32,736 nt of DNA, taken from positions 10,491-43,226 of the forward strand of contig DJSH01000055.1 of NCBI GenBank assembly GCA_002440225.1, given 5' to 3'. Under the pieces are notes generated by a model. The model saw only the letters and a program-made list of their open reading frames with translations. It made no database searches and was not told where the DNA came from. The position numbers and the translations under genes were made by a program. This DNA is from Candidatus Segatella violae (GTDB lineage Bacteria > Bacteroidota > Bacteroidia > Bacteroidales > Bacteroidaceae). Shown piece by piece: positions 30,946 through 32,736 of this stretch (the first letter of the stretch is position 1; every line of letters starts with the position of its first letter).

Positions 30946-30968
30946 ATCACTCTTCTTTAAGTTCAACA

Positions 30969-31172
30969 CTACTTCAACTCCACTGGCTCATCGCTCCAGC
31001 TTAGCTCTCTTCCTATCAGCTTCTTGATTGAACCTTTTGGAAGTTCCAAGTAATCAGAGTCTCTATCCTCATAATCATGAGGTATTGGTTTCCAGTACCC
31101 CATGGCACTTCTAAGAGGCTTCTTCTCATAGATGTATTCATCACCATTTTTATCTACTGCTATCCATGCCAT
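30969..31172 (-). CDS. Small phage protein, unknown function
   Basis: A 67-residue protein from the ATG at 31172; a TTG six bases upstream overlaps the preceding stop and is possible. It starts MAWIAVDKNGDEYIYEKKPL and continues with GYWKPI, then an acidic part and ELPKGSIKKLIGRELSW. I have seen this start in other phage accessory regions without a known role. It is part of a tight reverse cluster with the YopX-like gene 23 bases after its stop. Confidence 0.65.
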   Translation of the reverse strand: MAWIAVDKNGDEYIYEKKPLRSAMGYWKPIPHDYEDRDSDYLELPKGSIKKLIGRELSWSDEPVELK

Positions 31173-31174
31173 AC

Positions 31175-31576
31175 TCAACCCTCGCTTTCTTCTTTAACAC
31201 CGAAGACTGAACCATCATAGAAGGTGAACTCATCTAAGGCTTTATTATAAGCATGTATTTTTGTGGTTGTACCAACATAAATATTTTCTATATCACAGCT
31301 TCCAATACAATATATTACTTTGCTTACTTTTTGTTTTAACCATCCCACAGGCTGGTGCTTCAACATTTCTTGCATACACTCCTCTGCGTTGGCAAAAGGA
31401 CGGTACTTAGGAGAGGGTTTAATGCGGTATTCATATTCATCTGTATTAATGTCGTGATTAACATCTTCTGCTACATCATACCAAGTATTACCTCTATTAG
31501 GACTATACTGAATTACTTTACCTTCTGCATAGGCTTGTATGATTGGCATTATAGCCTTTGTTTCTTGTCTTGTCAT
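31175..31576 (-). CDS. Phage accessory protein, unknown function
   Basis: A 133-residue protein from the ATG at 31576, joined to the gene before it by ATGA. Stretches such as MPIIQAYAEGKVIQYSPNRG, YEYRIKPSPKYRPFANAEEC and MLKHQPVGWLKQK are typical of a family recurring in Bacteroidales phages; the second half has beta strands (YCIGSCDIENIYVGTT, FTFYDGSVFGV). No catalytic motif is recognised. Confidence 0.7.
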   Translation of the reverse strand: MTRQETKAIMPIIQAYAEGKVIQYSPNRGNTWYDVAEDVNHDINTDEYEYRIKPSPKYRPFANAEECMQEMLKHQPVGWLKQKVSKVIYCIGSCDIENIYVGTTTKIHAYNKALDEFTFYDGSVFGVKEESEG

Positions 31577-31848
31577 TGTTCGTTCTCTTTAATGATGTTT
31601 TTGATTTTTTCAAGCAAAGTTCCTTGTGCTTTTAATTCCACAATAGGTTTATTCTTAACAGAAATAATCATTGTATCTGTCTTATTCTCGATACAGAACT
31701 GTTCTAGTTTCCATTGAATCAAACCATATATTTCTGCATCTGTAATTCTTCGCCTATCTTCTAGCATTAAATTAGGATTTTTCTTTGATACCTTTGCTAT
31801 ATAAGCATCAAATAATGCTGTACATATCTTATAGTCTTTTGCTGCCAT
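31573..31848 (-). CDS. Small acidic/basic helical protein, unknown function
   Basis: A 91-residue protein from the ATG at 31848, overlapping the next gene by four bases. It has KICTALFDAYIAKVSKKNPN, then RRITDAEIYGLIQWKLEQF, and ends in a Lys/Glu-rich helix (LLEKIKNIIKENEQ). It looks like a mostly helical DNA- or protein-binding domain, but I know no family. A leader with a long inverted repeat precedes it. Confidence 0.65.
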   Translation of the reverse strand: MAAKDYKICTALFDAYIAKVSKKNPNLMLEDRRRITDAEIYGLIQWKLEQFCIENKTDTMIISVKNKPIVELKAQGTLLEKIKNIIKENEQ

Positions 31849-31864
31849 ATCTCTTTCTATTTAC

Positions 31865-31922
31865 CCTCTCCTTGATGATTCCCTACATCAAATCACAATT
31901 CCCTGCTGTCACCAAGGAGAGG
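31865..31922 (-). promoter_or_regulatory. Inverted repeat in the gap between two reverse genes
   Basis: CCTCTCCTTG (31865-31874) is complementary to CAAGGAGAGG (31913-31922), with a 38-base loop. It lies just after the stop of the 81-residue gene and before the start at 31848, so it may terminate, attenuate or protect the transcript. The next gap upstream has a similar but shorter hairpin. Confidence 0.5.
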
Positions 31923-32216
31923 TGGTTAGTTAATCATTCTTGATACATCTGTTCTCGAACTTCTTGTAAGCATCAAGATAGAACTCATCCTTAACCTTGT
32001 TGTATGTAACCTCATAGTACATACCATCAGGAAGTGTTGTTGATAGAAGCCACTTAGCATTACCCAAGATGTAGCACTGCCATACCACAAACACATCAAA
32101 CACTTGCTTAGGGTCACTCTTATCTAAGTGTTCCTCAGCGTACTTTCTTACAAATTCAATTACTTTTTTATTCATATTATTACTTATTTATACCTCAAAG
32201 AGGTGGTTAGTTAATC
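31919..32216 (-). repeat. 17-base direct repeat at two gene ends, with short hairpin
   Basis: GAGGTGGTTAGTTAATC occurs at 31919-31935 and 32200-32216. Each copy contains the TAA stop (read in reverse) of the gene ending there and the first bases of its 3' region. At the second copy ACCTC (32192-32196) and GAGGT (32200-32204) form a hairpin. Confidence 0.75.
31930..32175 (-). CDS. DUF6275-like phage protein
   Basis: An 81-residue protein. MNKKVIEFVRKYAEEHLDKS and FVVWQCYILGNAKWLLSTTL, followed by DGMYYEVTYNKVKDEFYLDA and YKKFENR, match my memory of DUF6275, a small family from phages and mobile elements of gut bacteria. Function unknown. The ATG at 32175 is preceded by an A-rich leader and a hairpin; the stop lies in a 17-base repeat shared with the gene upstream. 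Confidence 0.75.
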   Translation of the reverse strand: MNKKVIEFVRKYAEEHLDKSDPKQVFDVFVVWQCYILGNAKWLLSTTLPDGMYYEVTYNKVKDEFYLDAYKKFENRCIKND

Positions 32217-32735
32217 TGTTACTCCGTATGCCTTAGGCAGCTTCCTGATAATTTCACCGCCATAAGCATTCTTGGTTAATTCTACAAACTCTCTCACTGT
32301 AGTTTTATCATCAAGAGACAAGCCCTTGCTACTAACAAAGGATTCTCTACCCATACGGCAGCTACCAGTGAGAACATGATGGTAAGCAAACAAGTCTCTG
32401 TTGTCATACTTGGTATCGTATGAAGGGAATTTCTTCTTGAAAGCCTCAATTCGCTCTTCCTCTGTGCTATCATCATACAGCTTTTCTTGTAATGAAGTAA
32501 AGGCATCTCTAAGGGTGCTTCCGTGAGCAAATTTGTTATTCTCCTTGACAATATAGCAAGGTACTAGCTTTGTATTTTTCTCTATGATAAATCCTTGCGC
32601 TATATTACCTCGGATTGATGTAAAGATAGTGTAAACATTATCTACTAAGAATATTGTATGTCCATTTATCTCTTTTACGCCATTGCCATAGCCATCGCCA
32701 TAGCCATCGCCATTGCCATCGCCATTGCCATAGCC
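32211..32735 (-). CDS. Gly-X repeat phage protein (5' end outside window)
   Basis: The visible 174 residues begin with a Gly-X tract, GYGNGDGNGDGYGDGYGNG, then VKEINGHTIFLVDNVYTIFT and a globular part with IAQGFIIEKNTKLVPCYIVK, FAHGSTLRDAFTSLQEK and LFAYHHVLTGSCRMGRESFV, ending KAYGVTD. I recall this combination (Gly-rich tract, then an AHG...L..A and HHxLTGSCxMGR protein) as frequent in phages of Bacteroidales, without a known function. No start codon is in the window. The C-terminal HHVLTGSCRMG could be a metal or catalytic site. It is the most upstream gene of the reverse chain. Confidence 0.7.
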   Translation of the reverse strand, partial: GYGNGDGNGDGYGDGYGNGVKEINGHTIFLVDNVYTIFTSIRGNIAQGFIIEKNTKLVPCYIVKENNKFAHGSTLRDAFTSLQEKLYDDSTEEERIEAFKKKFPSYDTKYDNRDLFAYHHVLTGSCRMGRESFVSSKGLSLDDKTTVREFVELTKNAYGGEIIRKLPKAYGVTD

Positions 32736-32736
32736 A
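32679..32736. repeat. Hexamer repeat GCCATN encoding Gly-X
   Basis: Nine full GCCATN units and a partial tenth run to the window edge, N being T, A or C (Asn, Tyr, Asp codons in the reverse gene). Every Gly is GGC, so the tract looks recently expanded. Confidence 0.9.

Overview
The window is a piece of a tailed double-stranded DNA phage (or prophage) of a Bacteroidales host, probably a gut Prevotella or Bacteroides relative. The evidence is a full set of virion and lysis genes, Bacteroidetes-type promoters (TTTG, about 20 bases, TAnnTTTG), start codons preceded by A/T-rich leaders instead of strong Shine-Dalgarno sites, and small protein families I know mainly from Bacteroidales phages. I see no integrase, repressor, DNA polymerase, tRNA or CRISPR array, so lysogeny cannot be judged. 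Head and tail gene types, and the lack of any recognisable tape-measure, sheath or tail-tube gene, point to a podovirus-like particle (inference).

Layout. (1) 2-3148: end of a very large LPD38-type polyvalent or internal virion protein. (2) 3192-3865: two small reverse-strand genes. (3) 4130-8246: forward series of virion-associated or unknown small genes, interrupted by a reverse-strand HNH endonuclease gene (5107-6036). (4) 8349-16823: reverse-strand late operon, in transcription order scaffold-like protein, major capsid protein, three connector or small virion proteins, a 1139-residue tail fibre, a 311-residue tail-tip protein and a 36-residue ORF. (5) 16983-26213: divergent forward late operon with portal, four small head/tail genes (one a probable small terminase), large terminase and a 917-residue virion protein. 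(6) 26312-27185: two reverse-strand genes, including a rhomboid-type intramembrane protease, behind their own consensus host-type promoter. (7) 27386-30072: forward membrane protein, unknown protein, holin, GH19 endolysin, single-protein spanin and a small winged-helix protein. (8) 30237-32735: reverse-strand chain of small, AT-rich, tightly coupled accessory genes, including a YopX-like protein and one with Gly-X repeats running off the window.

The main new observation is a shared promoter architecture. Three sites (reverse strand before the scaffold/capsid operon, forward strand before the portal operon, forward strand before the holin) carry GGAAAyACGGAA, exactly 20 bases, then yATnTTTG, and lie 28-31 bases before the start codon. 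The element occupies the usual -33 position while the host-like -7 box is kept. Other transcription units here have ordinary host-like promoters. This suggests a phage-specific late promoter class that co-ordinates head assembly and lysis. Other points of interest are the rhomboid cassette, the capsid protein with a signal-peptide-like N-terminus, the internally duplicated HNH protein with one dead half, and sharp base-composition mosaics inside the fibre and the 917-residue protein.
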